A stretch of 64,000 nt of DNA, taken from WJMB01 sp964581465 (GTDB taxonomy: Bacteria > RBG-13-66-14). Location: NCBI GenBank assembly GCA_964581465.1, contig CAZOOP010000006.1:28830-92829 (forward strand), written 5' to 3'. The position numbers and the translations under genes are program-made. Every line of letters starts with the position of its first letter. The stretch's first letter is position 1. Shown one piece after another: positions 34,183-42,475 of the stretch. The notes under the pieces are model-generated. The model saw nothing but the letters and a program-made list of their open reading frames with translations. It did no database searches and was not told the origin of the DNA.

Positions 34183-35061
34183 ATGAAGAAGTTGTTACAA
34201 AAGCTCCTGGTGCTCGACCGACGCTGGATATTCCTCGTCATCGGCTTGGTGGTGATCATCGCCCTGGTCGCGCCCTGCACCACCCCTATCGGGATCACCA
34301 CGCCGGTCCAGTCGTTCTATGACATCATCGACAACGCCGAGAAGGACAAGCCGGTGCTGGTCTCCTTCGACCTGGGGCCCAGCACACTGCCCGAGCTCGA
34401 ACCGATGCTGCGGGCCGTGGTCCGCCACGCCTTCCTTAACGATGTCAGTATCATTGCCACCGCCATGCTGATCCAAGCGCCGGGAATCGCCGAGCGCATC
34501 CTCGTCGAGGTCACCGAAGAACTCAACGCGGAGTTCGAGGATCAGGGCATCGATCGGCGCATCGAGATGGGCAAGGACTGGGTCTTCCTCGGTTTCCGCG
34601 CCGGCGTGGCCGCTGTCATGCTGGGCATCGACGAGGAGATCCGCAACGTCTACCCCACCGATTACTACGGCACCTACCTGGACGATGTCCCTATGATGCA
34701 AAACGTCCACAACTACTACGACATGAGCGCCGTGGTAACAGTCTCGGGAACCCAGATCCCTGAAAGCTGGGTCATGTACGCCGGCGGTCCCAGCGGTGTC
34801 CCCGTGCTGGTAGGCGTCACCGCCGTCATGGCGCCCAACTTTTACGCCTATCTGCAGACCGGCCAGATGGCCGGCATGCTGGGCGGGCTAAAGGGCGCCA
34901 GCGAGTACGAGCGCTTGATGGACTACGACGGCATGGCCACCAAGGGCATGATCGCCCAGCTCTGGGTCCACGTCACGATCGTCATCTTCATTCTCTTGGG
35001 TAACGTCGCTTACTTCGTCACCCGCAGCGGCAAAAAGAAGCGCCTGAGCGTGCAACGATAA
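34183..35061 (+). CDS. Two-helix envelope protein, distant DUF6754 relative, copy 1
   Basis: A 292-residue protein with a basic N-terminus (KKLLQKLLVLDRRW), a helix at 15-33, a globular domain of about 220 residues and a C-terminal helix at 262-280 followed by KKKR. That predicts both tails inside and the domain outside the cytoplasm. The domain resembles that of 30915/32254: KPVLVSF near 57, a DWVFLGFRAGVAAV block and VTAVMAPNFYAY leading to LGGLKGASEYE. AAGGAG at 34171 gives 6-base spacing to ATG 34183, so that start is preferred over 34177. A paralogue lies at 36137. Confidence 0.8.
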   Translation: MKKLLQKLLVLDRRWIFLVIGLVVIIALVAPCTTPIGITTPVQSFYDIIDNAEKDKPVLVSFDLGPSTLPELEPMLRAVVRHAFLNDVSIIATAMLIQAPGIAERILVEVTEELNAEFEDQGIDRRIEMGKDWVFLGFRAGVAAVMLGIDEEIRNVYPTDYYGTYLDDVPMMQNVHNYYDMSAVVTVSGTQIPESWVMYAGGPSGVPVLVGVTAVMAPNFYAYLQTGQMAGMLGGLKGASEYERLMDYDGMATKGMIAQLWVHVTIVIFILLGNVAYFVTRSGKKKRLSVQR

Positions 35062-35077
35062 GGAGAGGGGGGAAACC

Positions 35078-35872
35078 TTGGAATTAGCCACCGACATCTG
35101 GGTCTGGGTAGCCGCGATCCTGACGCTCTTCGTCTACTCATTCCTCATCAAAGACAACCCTCTCTATAAGTTCGCCGAGCATGCCATGGGCGGCTTGGGT
35201 GTGGGTTATTGGACGGCGGTGCTGTTCTACAACGTCATTATCCCCGACTTCTGGGAGCCGTTGACCATCGCCATTCGTAAACTGTCCATGACGCCCCATA
35301 ACTTCGACGCCTTCATGGCCCGAGAGGGGTTCTCACAGATGCCGCAGATCATGCAGGATTTCTCTCCCGGCGTTTCGATCCTGCTGCTGTTACTGCCGGC
35401 GATCATCGGCCTGCTACTCTTCACCCGTTACATTCCCAAAATCGCCTGGATCAGCCGCTTCTCCCTGGCCTTCTACCTGGGTGCGGCCTCCGGTATCGCC
35501 ATCCCCAACACCTTCCAGACCCGCATCCTCGAACAGTTGCGCGGCACCATCGTTCAGGACGCGCCCGACGGATCGGTGGCTCCTCTGTTCTCCTTCGACG
35601 CCTGGCGCGATTTCTTCGCCGCGCCGGGAATCGAGACCTTCTTCGACGCCATCTCCGGACCGCTGTTGATTCTGGGCGTGGTCTGCACCCTGTCTTACTT
35701 CTTCTTCTCTAAGGAGCACAAAGGCATTCTGGGCGGCATGGCGCGCATCGGTATCTGGTTCCTGATGATCGGCTTCGGCGCCAGCTTCGGCTATACGGTC
35801 ATGGGCCGTGTCTCGCTGTTGATCGGCCGGGTCCAGTTCCTGCTGACCGACTGGCTGGGCGTAGCCGGTTAG
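35078..35872 (+). CDS. Polytopic membrane protein of the DUF6754-like cluster (264 aa)
   Basis: The 264-residue protein starts at TTG 35078 after AGGAGAGGGGGG. It has about six to seven helices (5-22, 42-58, 105-122, 128-150, 200-217, 226-246), with an extracytoplasmic-looking loop of about 45 residues between the second and third and a larger one near 160-195. LLIGRVQFLLTDWLG ends it. No enzyme motif is visible. The gap to the previous gene is 16 bases. Family not recognised; its constant place between the two-helix proteins suggests a membrane complex. Confidence 0.78.
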   Translation: MELATDIWVWVAAILTLFVYSFLIKDNPLYKFAEHAMGGLGVGYWTAVLFYNVIIPDFWEPLTIAIRKLSMTPHNFDAFMAREGFSQMPQIMQDFSPGVSILLLLLPAIIGLLLFTRYIPKIAWISRFSLAFYLGAASGIAIPNTFQTRILEQLRGTIVQDAPDGSVAPLFSFDAWRDFFAAPGIETFFDAISGPLLILGVVCTLSYFFFSKEHKGILGGMARIGIWFLMIGFGASFGYTVMGRVSLLIGRVQFLLTDWLGVAG

Positions 35873-35929
35873 GCGAACCAAACGCCGCGCCGTGTCAGGT
35901 TTCACCTACCGCATTGTAACGGCGAAACG

Positions 35930-35954
35930 AGGGGTCGGCCGCGCGCCGACCCCT
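35930..35954 (+). terminator. Hairpin after the 264-aa membrane protein
   Basis: AGGGGTCGGC / GCCGACCCCT, 10-bp perfect stem with a CGCGC loop, then TAAAC. It divides the cluster from its last paralogue. Confidence 0.75.
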
Positions 35955-36136
35955 TAAACAAAGCATGCAAGAATGTCGGATGGGGCGATCCGGTGGGTTT
36001 TTCATGCCCCGATGAGTTACCAGTATACCCGCAAACCGAGCGTCTTCGCCGATGAACAACCAACTACATTGATACGCCGCTGGACCTAGGCAATAGTGGC
36101 TCACACCTGAATGCCGTACCGGCCGTCGAGGTGCCC

Positions 36137-37009
36137 ATGGCGCAGAAAAACATCTTCGCCCGTTTTCTGGAGATGGACCGACGCTGGTTATTCTTGGCGT
36201 TGGCCGTGGTTGTCATCGTGGCGCTGCTACTTCCGCCGGCCATCGGCGTTCGGGTGACCTCGCCGGTGACCCGCTTCTTCGACGTCATCGACACCAGCGA
36301 TCCAGACAAGCCTCTGCTGCTGGCCGTCGACACGCCACCCTCGGGGCTGCCCGAACTGGAGCCGATGATCGTCGGCATCCTCAAGCACTGCTTCGACCGC
36401 GGCCAGCCGGTGATACTTATCTCTTTGCAGATGGAGGGCGTCTCCATCGCCGAGCGCTTGGTCGCCCAGGTACAGGACGAGTTCAACCGCCGCGCCGTCG
36501 AGGCCGGCGTGGAACGTCGCATCCGCATGGGCGAGGATTGGGCCCTGCTGGGCTACCGGGCCGGCTTCAGCGCCGTGATCCTGGGCCTGGGCGACGAGGT
36601 GCGCAAGGTCTACACCACCGACCTCTACGGCACCCAACTCGACGAGATACCCCTCTTCGCCGATTATCACAACTACGACGACACGGCCGCCGTCGTTGAC
36701 ATCTCCTGGTCCTCGACACCGGAGCTCTGGGTCCAGTTCGCCGGTGGGCCTTACGGCGTGCCTGTCCTGGTGGGCTGTACCGCCGTCAGCGCGCCCCAGT
36801 ACTACGCCTATCTGCAGACCGGCCAGATGTCAGGCCTGCTGGGCGGCCTCAAGGGAGCCGCCGAGTACGAGAAGCTGATCAGCCATCCCGGACTGGCCAC
36901 CCGGGGCATGGTGGCCCAGACCGGCGCCCACTTGCTGGTGGTCCTGCTGATCGTACTGGGCAACGTGGCCTACTTCCTCGATCGGATGACCAGGAAACGG
37001 CGCAAGTGA
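36137..37009 (+). CDS. Two-helix envelope protein, distant DUF6754 relative, copy 2
   Basis: A 290-residue paralogue of 34183-35061 with the same helix-domain-helix plan: FLEMDRRWLFLALAVVVIV near the start, KPLLLAVD, a GEDWALLGYRAGFSAVILGL block, YYAYLQTGQMSGLLGGLKG and a C-terminal helix followed by RKRRK. ATG 36137 has GAGG 5 bases ahead and is preferred over GTG 36131. It stands about 180 bases past the terminator, so it may have its own promoter while serving the same system. About half the residues match copy 1. Confidence 0.8.
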   Translation: MAQKNIFARFLEMDRRWLFLALAVVVIVALLLPPAIGVRVTSPVTRFFDVIDTSDPDKPLLLAVDTPPSGLPELEPMIVGILKHCFDRGQPVILISLQMEGVSIAERLVAQVQDEFNRRAVEAGVERRIRMGEDWALLGYRAGFSAVILGLGDEVRKVYTTDLYGTQLDEIPLFADYHNYDDTAAVVDISWSSTPELWVQFAGGPYGVPVLVGCTAVSAPQYYAYLQTGQMSGLLGGLKGAAEYEKLISHPGLATRGMVAQTGAHLLVVLLIVLGNVAYFLDRMTRKRRK

Positions 37010-37114
37010 GTCGGGGCGATCATCTCGACCAGAAAACCGCCTTTCCGACCAGCGCATTCGATGCACCGGGACGTCGAACACGACTCGGACCCCACGCAGG
37101 CGATGATTAATCCC

Positions 37115-37143
37115 TTGCCCTTTCCCGCGTCCTGTGCTAACCT
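37115..37143 (+). promoter_or_regulatory. Sigma-70-type promoter
   Basis: TTGCCC (37115-37120), 17 bases, TAACCT (37138-37143) preceded by TGTGC, the same extended form as other promoters in the window. Likely drives the lipoprotein at 37443 with a leader of about 290 bases. Confidence 0.5.
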
Positions 37144-37442
37144 TCACTCCCGTTACAGCTTGATCTCTTGATCGGACTTGCTGGATCCGTGGCAAGCGAC
37201 CCCTGCGGCGCCCGGATTCGGCCCAACCGCTTGTGAGGTTCCGCCGACCGGACGACGGCTCCGCGATCAGGCAGCCGCCCTCCTGAAACGGTTGGACTCC
37301 CGCGCGGAACACGTCAGGGGCGCACAGCCGGATGTTGAAGCGGATCGGGTCCCCCGCCCGGGACTCACCGCAGCGCACACGGCCGGCCCCACGGCCGTTT
37401 TCTATTGCCCTGCGGCACCTCCGCGACAGCGAACAAACCAAG

Positions 37443-37895
37443 ATGTGGACAAAAACCCTCTCGATTTCACTGGTCCCGATGCTCCTGCTCTGCGCCGGTT
37501 GCGCCGAGCCCGAGCGCCACGAAGCCGTCGGCGAGCTCTATAAGCTGGGGGTGACCGCCTGGGAGAACGGCGACACCGCCGACCTCGAAAAAGCGATCAC
37601 CGAGCTGGAGGAAACCTACCCCGAAGAGCCCGTGCTGCGTTTCCTCGAAGCCCTGCTGATCCTGGAGCGCGAGGGGTTGGACAGCGCCGTTCCCGTCTTC
37701 GACGCCTTCTACCACCAGGCCTATGAGCGCTACGTCAGCGGCTATGAACAACTCGAAGCCGAGCAGCGTCGTTGCCTGGCGACCACCCGCGGCGCGGCGG
37801 TGCGCACGGCCAATCTATACGTCAAGCACTCCCGCTACAGCGAGTACGAGAAGTTCGGCTTCCTGGTCGAGGACCTGGACACCCTGCTGCGCTAG
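37443..37895 (+). CDS. Small helical lipoprotein
   Basis: A 150-residue protein with a lipobox LLLCAGC (Cys at about 20). The rest is predicted helical, with TPR-like pairing (AVGELYKLGVTAWENGD, LEKAITELEETYPEEPVLRF in parts, QAYERYVSGYEQLEAEQRR). Such helical lipoproteins often act as assembly or docking factors. The start ATG 37443 begins the signal peptide. No neighbour in the same operon is evident; repeat DNA follows. Confidence 0.75.
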   Translation: MWTKTLSISLVPMLLLCAGCAEPERHEAVGELYKLGVTAWENGDTADLEKAITELEETYPEEPVLRFLEALLILEREGLDSAVPVFDAFYHQAYERYVSGYEQLEAEQRRCLATTRGAAVRTANLYVKHSRYSEYEKFGFLVEDLDTLLR

Positions 37896-38428
37896 GTGTT
37901 CCAGCAGTGGTATGACGGCGCCGGGCGGAATCAGCGCCTGAAGCCGATTCGCCGCGAACCGCCGCCGGGGCGTGTTGAGCCGCCCTGATGAACCGGGACT
38001 CGTCACAGACGAGCGGACCGCCGTCGATGGCTTGGAGAACCACCCGAGGAGCGGGACTTAGCGCACTCTCCCGATCGCTTCGGGGTACGGCCGAAAACCA
38101 ACTTCACCACTAACGGCCCAGAATACCGACGACGACTAGAACGATAGTAAACGGGGCTTTCGCTCGCAGCTGGATCGATATCTTTGTATCCGCGTACAGC
38201 TTGTCTTGCTGATAGCTTCAGCCGACAACGCACCTGGCTGTAACTAGAACCAAACCAAGCCACAACCTGCATTTAATGAAGCCTTCTTCAATTGAAGCCG
38301 CCAAACCAATCGGCGGGACGGTCGCCCTACAGCTTTATCCGGCACTAGCTTTATCCAGCAAAAGTGAAGCCGAGGTCTGACCACTTATCGAATGCCGGGT
38401 GTGACAGCATTTTGAGCGATGAGAACAT
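37896..38428. other. Gap without a recognised gene
   Basis: About 530 bases before Y copy D. The minus strand has an open frame of 89 codons at 38003-38272 with no recognisable similarity and an unusual composition. I see no terminator or promoter that I can defend. Confidence 0.4.
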
Positions 38429-38748
38429 GGCATCATGAGCGGTGTTCGGACCAAATCAGGCTGATTGGGAGCAGTTTACTGGACCGTTATTCACTTCCCG
38501 GAAATGCGCCGTTGTTTTATCAAACATTCATTTAGCATACCCTTATAGCCTGTTATTATGACACTTAAGAGTCAATAGCATCCTGCTGTCAGATAAAAAG
38601 AGCGCTGATACCGGGATTAACTACAGATTGCGCCTTTAGTTCGCTGACACATATTGACTGCCCCTTTTGGGACAAGTATCTGATAATCATCACGTCTATT
38701 ATCAAGAGCGTACAGTCACGATTAGGTCCGTTCAGGGTATACGATTCC
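38429..38748 (+). mobile_element. Y element copy D
   Basis: A 320-bp copy from GGCATCATGAGCGGTG to CAGGGTATACGATTCC, with the AATCAGGCTGATT palindrome near its left end and TATTATCAAGAGCG near its right end. The flanking 8-mers do not match, so the target duplication has been lost. No coding content. Confidence 0.8.
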
Positions 38749-38955
38749 ATCATCTTGGTATCGCCAGTTGTGACGACACCTGCTTTTATCAGATAGCTAT
38801 CAACCATTACTGATCCAGTCGGCTTCGCCGACTCTTCAACCAACCAGCAGAGAGCGTCACCCGCCCACGGGCGACCTCCCCAACAACACCGAAACCCCGT
38901 TTACGTACCTTCGCGCGAATCGGCAACCTCGATTCGCCCCCTCCCGGAGGCTCCC

Positions 38956-39225
38956 GTGCCGTTGACCAAACAGCAGAAGGAAGAGATCATCCAGAAGTAC
39001 GGTCGCGACAAGAGCGACACCGGATCCAGTGAGGTCCAGGTGGCCCTCTTGACCGCCCGCATCATTGAGCTCACCGAGCACTTCAAGGTGCATAAGAAAG
39101 ACCACCACGGTCGCCGCGGCCTGTTGAAGCTGGTCTCCAAGCGCCGCCGACTGCTCAACTACCTCAAGAACAACGCCGAGGAACGCTACCGCAACCTTAT
39201 TACCGAACTCGGCCTGCGCAAATAA
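38956..39225 (+). CDS. rpsO: 30S ribosomal protein uS15
   Basis: The 89-residue product is a complete S15 with DTGSSEVQVALLTARI, HFKVHKKDHHGRRGLLKLV (in part) and RRRLLNYLKN. It binds 16S rRNA helices 20-22 early in subunit assembly. CGGAGG 5 bases before GTG 38956 sets the start. It precedes pnp, the common rpsO-pnp order; in other bacteria S15 represses its own mRNA and PNPase is autoregulated through the shared leader. Confidence 0.97.
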   Translation: MPLTKQQKEEIIQKYGRDKSDTGSSEVQVALLTARIIELTEHFKVHKKDHHGRRGLLKLVSKRRRLLNYLKNNAEERYRNLITELGLRK

Positions 39226-39359
39226 CTGACAGTCTAAGCCCGCTCGAACTAGTCCAGAAATCCCGGGCGGGTCGGGGCGCGCCGAACAAGACAGGAACGC
39301 TCTCGGCGCCGCAAAGCCCCCATGTGCAAGAGGAAAGGCAAGAAAGGAATCCCTGTAAG

Positions 39360-41546
39360 ATGCAGATAAGAAAAGAGATCCCGGTCGGGAAGCAGAACCT
39401 CGTTCTCGAGACCGGCAAGATCGCCAAGCAAGCCGGCGGAGCCGTGATGGCCTCCTACGGCGATTCGGTCGTCCTGGCCACCGCCTGTATCGACCGCCGC
39501 GAGAAAACCAACCTGGGCTTCATACCCCTGATCGTCGACTACCGCCAGCGAACCAGCGCCGCGGGCAAGATCCCCGGCGGCTTCTTCAAGCGCGAGGGCC
39601 GGCCCTCCACCGTCGAGACCATCACCAGCCGGCTCATCGACCGCTCTGTGCGGCCCCAGCTACCCAAGGGCATCAACCGCGAGGTTCAGATCATCGGCAC
39701 CGCCTTCTCCGCCGATCCCCTCTACAACGTCGACGTCGTCGCCATGAACGGCGCCTTCGCCGCCCTGGCCATCTCCAGCATCCCCCACGAGCACATCCTG
39801 GGCGCGGTGCGCATCGGACGCGTCGACGGCGAGTTCATCATCAATCCCAACAACGACCAGCTCGAGGAGTCCGAGATGGACATCCTCGTCACCGGAGGCA
39901 CCACCTCCCTGGTGATGGTCGAGGGCCTGGCCAATCAGGCCCCCGAGAACGTCATCGCCGAGGGTCTCGAACGCGCTCACGAAGAGATCATCACCATCGT
40001 GCGCGCCATCCGCGGGATCCAGGAGCACACCGGCCGCGAGAAAGAGGTCTTCCCCGAGCCCGAGCCCGATCTGGCCCTGGCCCACACTGTGCGCGAACTG
40101 GCCGGCGACCGCATCTACAAGGCCCTGACCACCACCGAGGGCAAGCACGAGCGTTACGCCGCCTTCGACGCCGTCCGCGACGATGTCATCGCCAAGCTCG
40201 AAGAGCAGCTTGCTGAGGAAGAAAACAAGGACGAGATGCTGCGCGAGGCCAACCACGTGCTCCACGACATGGAGCGCGAGGTCGTTCGCGGGCGCGTCGT
40301 CAAAGAGAACATCCGCGTCGACGGCCGCGAGCTCGAAGAGGTCCGGCCGGTCAGCGTCGAAGTGCCCGTCATGCCGCGCACCCACGGCTCGGTCCTCTTC
40401 ACCCGCGGCGAAACCCAGGCTCTGGTCACCGTCACCCTGGGCACCACCGCCGACGAACAGAAGATCGAGGACCTGCACTCCGAGTACTGGTCCCACTTCA
40501 TCCTCCACTACAACTTCCCGCCCTACTCCGTGGGCGAGGTCCGCTTCCTGCGCGGCCCCGGTCGTCGCGAGATCGGCCACGGCGTGCTGGCTGAACGCGC
40601 CCTCACCGCCGTTTTACCCGACAAGGACGACTTCCCCTACACCATCCGCGTCGTCTCCGACATCACCGAGTCCAACGGCTCCTCCTCGATGGCCACCGTC
40701 TGCGGCGGCTCCCTGGCGATGATGGACGCCGGCGTGCCCCTCAAGGCCGCCGTGGCCGGCGTCGCCATGGGCCTTATCAAAGAGGGCGACGACTACCACA
40801 TCCTCACCGACATCCTCGGCGACGAGGACCACGTCGGCGACATGGACTTCAAGGTCGCCGGCTCCCGCAACGGCGTCACCGCCATCCAGATGGACATCAA
40901 GCTCGACGGCCTGCCCACCGAGGTTCTCACCCGAGCCCTCGACCAGGCCCGCCGAGGACGCCTGCACATCCTCGACAAGATGGGCGCCGCCCTGGATTCC
41001 CACCGCCCCGAACTCTCCCCCTACGCCCCGCGAATCCAGACAATCGACATCCCCAAAGAAAAGATCCGCGACCTCATCGGACCCGGCGGCAAGGTCATCC
41101 GCGGCATCATCGACGAGACCGGCGTCTCCATCGATGTCGACGACGACGGCCATGTTGTCGTCGCCAGTCCGGACCTAGAAGCCATCGAGGCCGCCATGGC
41201 CCGCATCAACGCCATCATCGAGGACCCCGAGGTCGGCGAGGTCTACGACGGTAAGGTCACCCGCCTGATGAACTTCGGCGCCTTCGTCGAGATACTGCCC
41301 GGCAAGGAAGGCCTGGTCCACATCTCCGAGATGGCCTGGGGCCACACCGACAAGGTCGAAGACGTCTGCAAGGTCGGCGACCCCATGAAGGTCAAGCTCG
41401 TCGAGATCGACAGCCAGGGACGCCTCAACCTCTCCCGCAAGGCCCTGCTCGACAAGCCCGAGGGCTACGATGAAAGCAAGGAAAAAAGCCGCGGCGACAA
41501 CCGTCGCTCCGGCGGAGGCGGCGGCGGTCGACGCCGTCGACGCTAA
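39360..41546 (+). CDS. pnp: Polyribonucleotide nucleotidyltransferase
   Basis: The 728-residue product has two RNase PH cores (about 1-220 and 305-540), the linking helical domain, a KH domain (PKEKIRDLIGPGGKVIRGII, in part) and an S1 domain (GKVTRLMNFGAFVEILPG). Catalytic-core blocks PGGFFKREGRPS, ILTDILGDEDHVGDMDFKVA (in part) are intact. It degrades RNA 3' to 5' by phosphorolysis. The tail is Gly/Arg-rich (GGGGGGRRRRR). ATG 39360 has AAAGGA 12 bases ahead; the frame is open further upstream. The lipoprotein gene follows by 22 bases. Confidence 0.97.
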   Translation: MQIRKEIPVGKQNLVLETGKIAKQAGGAVMASYGDSVVLATACIDRREKTNLGFIPLIVDYRQRTSAAGKIPGGFFKREGRPSTVETITSRLIDRSVRPQLPKGINREVQIIGTAFSADPLYNVDVVAMNGAFAALAISSIPHEHILGAVRIGRVDGEFIINPNNDQLEESEMDILVTGGTTSLVMVEGLANQAPENVIAEGLERAHEEIITIVRAIRGIQEHTGREKEVFPEPEPDLALAHTVRELAGDRIYKALTTTEGKHERYAAFDAVRDDVIAKLEEQLAEEENKDEMLREANHVLHDMEREVVRGRVVKENIRVDGRELEEVRPVSVEVPVMPRTHGSVLFTRGETQALVTVTLGTTADEQKIEDLHSEYWSHFILHYNFPPYSVGEVRFLRGPGRREIGHGVLAERALTAVLPDKDDFPYTIRVVSDITESNGSSSMATVCGGSLAMMDAGVPLKAAVAGVAMGLIKEGDDYHILTDILGDEDHVGDMDFKVAGSRNGVTAIQMDIKLDGLPTEVLTRALDQARRGRLHILDKMGAALDSHRPELSPYAPRIQTIDIPKEKIRDLIGPGGKVIRGIIDETGVSIDVDDDGHVVVASPDLEAIEAAMARINAIIEDPEVGEVYDGKVTRLMNFGAFVEILPGKEGLVHISEMAWGHTDKVEDVCKVGDPMKVKLVEIDSQGRLNLSRKALLDKPEGYDESKEKSRGDNRRSGGGGGGRRRRR

Positions 41547-41568
41547 ACGCCAGCGAAAGGAACCGGCC

Positions 41569-42069
41569 ATGAACAAGACCACCCTCATCCTCGCCGGCTC
41601 GCTGCTCCTGCTCTTCACTGCGGCCTGCGACGACGAACCCGAAAGCATCGACGAGGGAGCCGCCTACTCCCTCGTCGAACCCACCCTTACCCAAGAAACC
41701 TATCAACCCGGGGACACCCTCGAGGTCGCCTACACCGTCGCCAACCCCGCCCTCGACACCGAAGGCAACTACGATATCTACGTCAACCTCGACGTCAACC
41801 TCGACGACGAACCCTACGACGCCTACCCCCAGATCGATCACCGCAAGGACAGCGCCCAGCCCCTCGAACTCGCCCACACCGTCGAACTGACCCCCGAGGT
41901 CTACCTGCCCGGTGCTTATGTCCTCAAGCTCACCGTCACCAACCGCGTCGACGGCGAGAACGAAACCCTCGAGACCGAGCTGCCCTTCACCGTCGAAGGC
42001 CCCGCCACCCCAGAGGCCGCCGCCACCGACCCCGGTGAGCTGCCCCAGGAAGAGGCCCTCACTCACTAA
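41569..42069 (+). CDS. Small Ig-like lipoprotein
   Basis: A 166-residue lipoprotein (MNKTTLILAGSLLLLFTAAC, Cys20) with one beta-sandwich-like domain at about 35-145. DTLEVAYTVANPALDTEGNY and YLPGAYVLKLTVTNRVDGEN resemble the CARDB/BsuPI group of Ig-like folds that bind or space envelope partners. The tail is acidic and Pro/Ala-rich. Its first 33 codons upstream in frame overlap the pnp end and are not used; the ATG 41569 has GAAAGGA before it. It could be co-transcribed with pnp. Function unknown. Confidence 0.75.
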   Translation: MNKTTLILAGSLLLLFTAACDDEPESIDEGAAYSLVEPTLTQETYQPGDTLEVAYTVANPALDTEGNYDIYVNLDVNLDDEPYDAYPQIDHRKDSAQPLELAHTVELTPEVYLPGAYVLKLTVTNRVDGENETLETELPFTVEGPATPEAAATDPGELPQEEALTH

Positions 42070-42072
42070 CCC

Positions 42073-42101
42073 TTGACAATACCCCCGTTCCATGCTACTT
42101 T
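42073..42101 (+). promoter_or_regulatory. Sigma-70-type promoter of the initiator tRNA
   Basis: TTGACA (42073-42078), 17 bases, TACTTT (42096-42101) preceded by CATGC. The tRNA begins 14 bases after it, the right distance for a transcript with almost no leader. Confidence 0.8.
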
Positions 42102-42114
42102 ACCTCCACACCAA

Positions 42115-42191
<77 letters not shown>

Positions 42192-42192
42192 A

Positions 42193-42220
42193 GGTGGGCC
42201 AGTATGGCCCACCTCTTTTT
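42193..42220 (+). terminator. Terminator of the initiator tRNA
   Basis: GGTGGGCC / GGCCCACC with an AGTAT loop, followed by TCTTTTT. Confidence 0.9.
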
Positions 42221-42222
42221 AC

Positions 42223-42287
42223 GGTCGCAGGTTCGAGTCCTGCCCCCCCGCAACCAAGTTGGGCTAGTATGGCCCACCTCTTTTTAT
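42223..42287 (+). repeat. Tandem duplicate of the tRNA 3' half plus terminator
   Basis: GGTCGCAGGTTCGAGTCCTG and the CCA end of the tRNA recur at 42223-42256, with two extra C, and are followed by a second copy of the GGGCTAGTATGGCCCACC hairpin and TTTTT (to about 42285). The unit is 63-65 bp and directly abuts the first copy. The 5' half, anticodon and acceptor partner are absent, so it is not a working tRNA. Confidence 0.92.
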
Positions 42288-42325
42288 AGTCCCACCCTGA
42301 CGGAACCCGGGGCGACGACGCCGAC

Positions 42326-42349
42326 GTGGGGGCTAGTATTAGCCCCCAC
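42326..42349 (+). terminator. Third related hairpin
   Basis: GTGGGGGCT / AGCCCCCAC, 9-bp stem with loop AGTATT, then TTTATTTATAG. The loop and inner stem (GGCTAGTATT) echo the two terminators before it. Confidence 0.75.
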
Positions 42350-42475
42350 TTTATTTATAGCCCTGTAGGGCGGGGACTCTGTCCCCGCCGTTTGCTCGTC
42401 AACGCTAACCAAGCCCCTTCGGTATTCGCGGCGGACCGCAGAGGGTTCATCCCCCGGGGCCGCCTTACGGCAAAG

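Noticed and set aside
38003..38272. 89-codon minus-strand frame in a gap
   Set aside because: No ribosome site, no recognised domain, next to repeat DNA.
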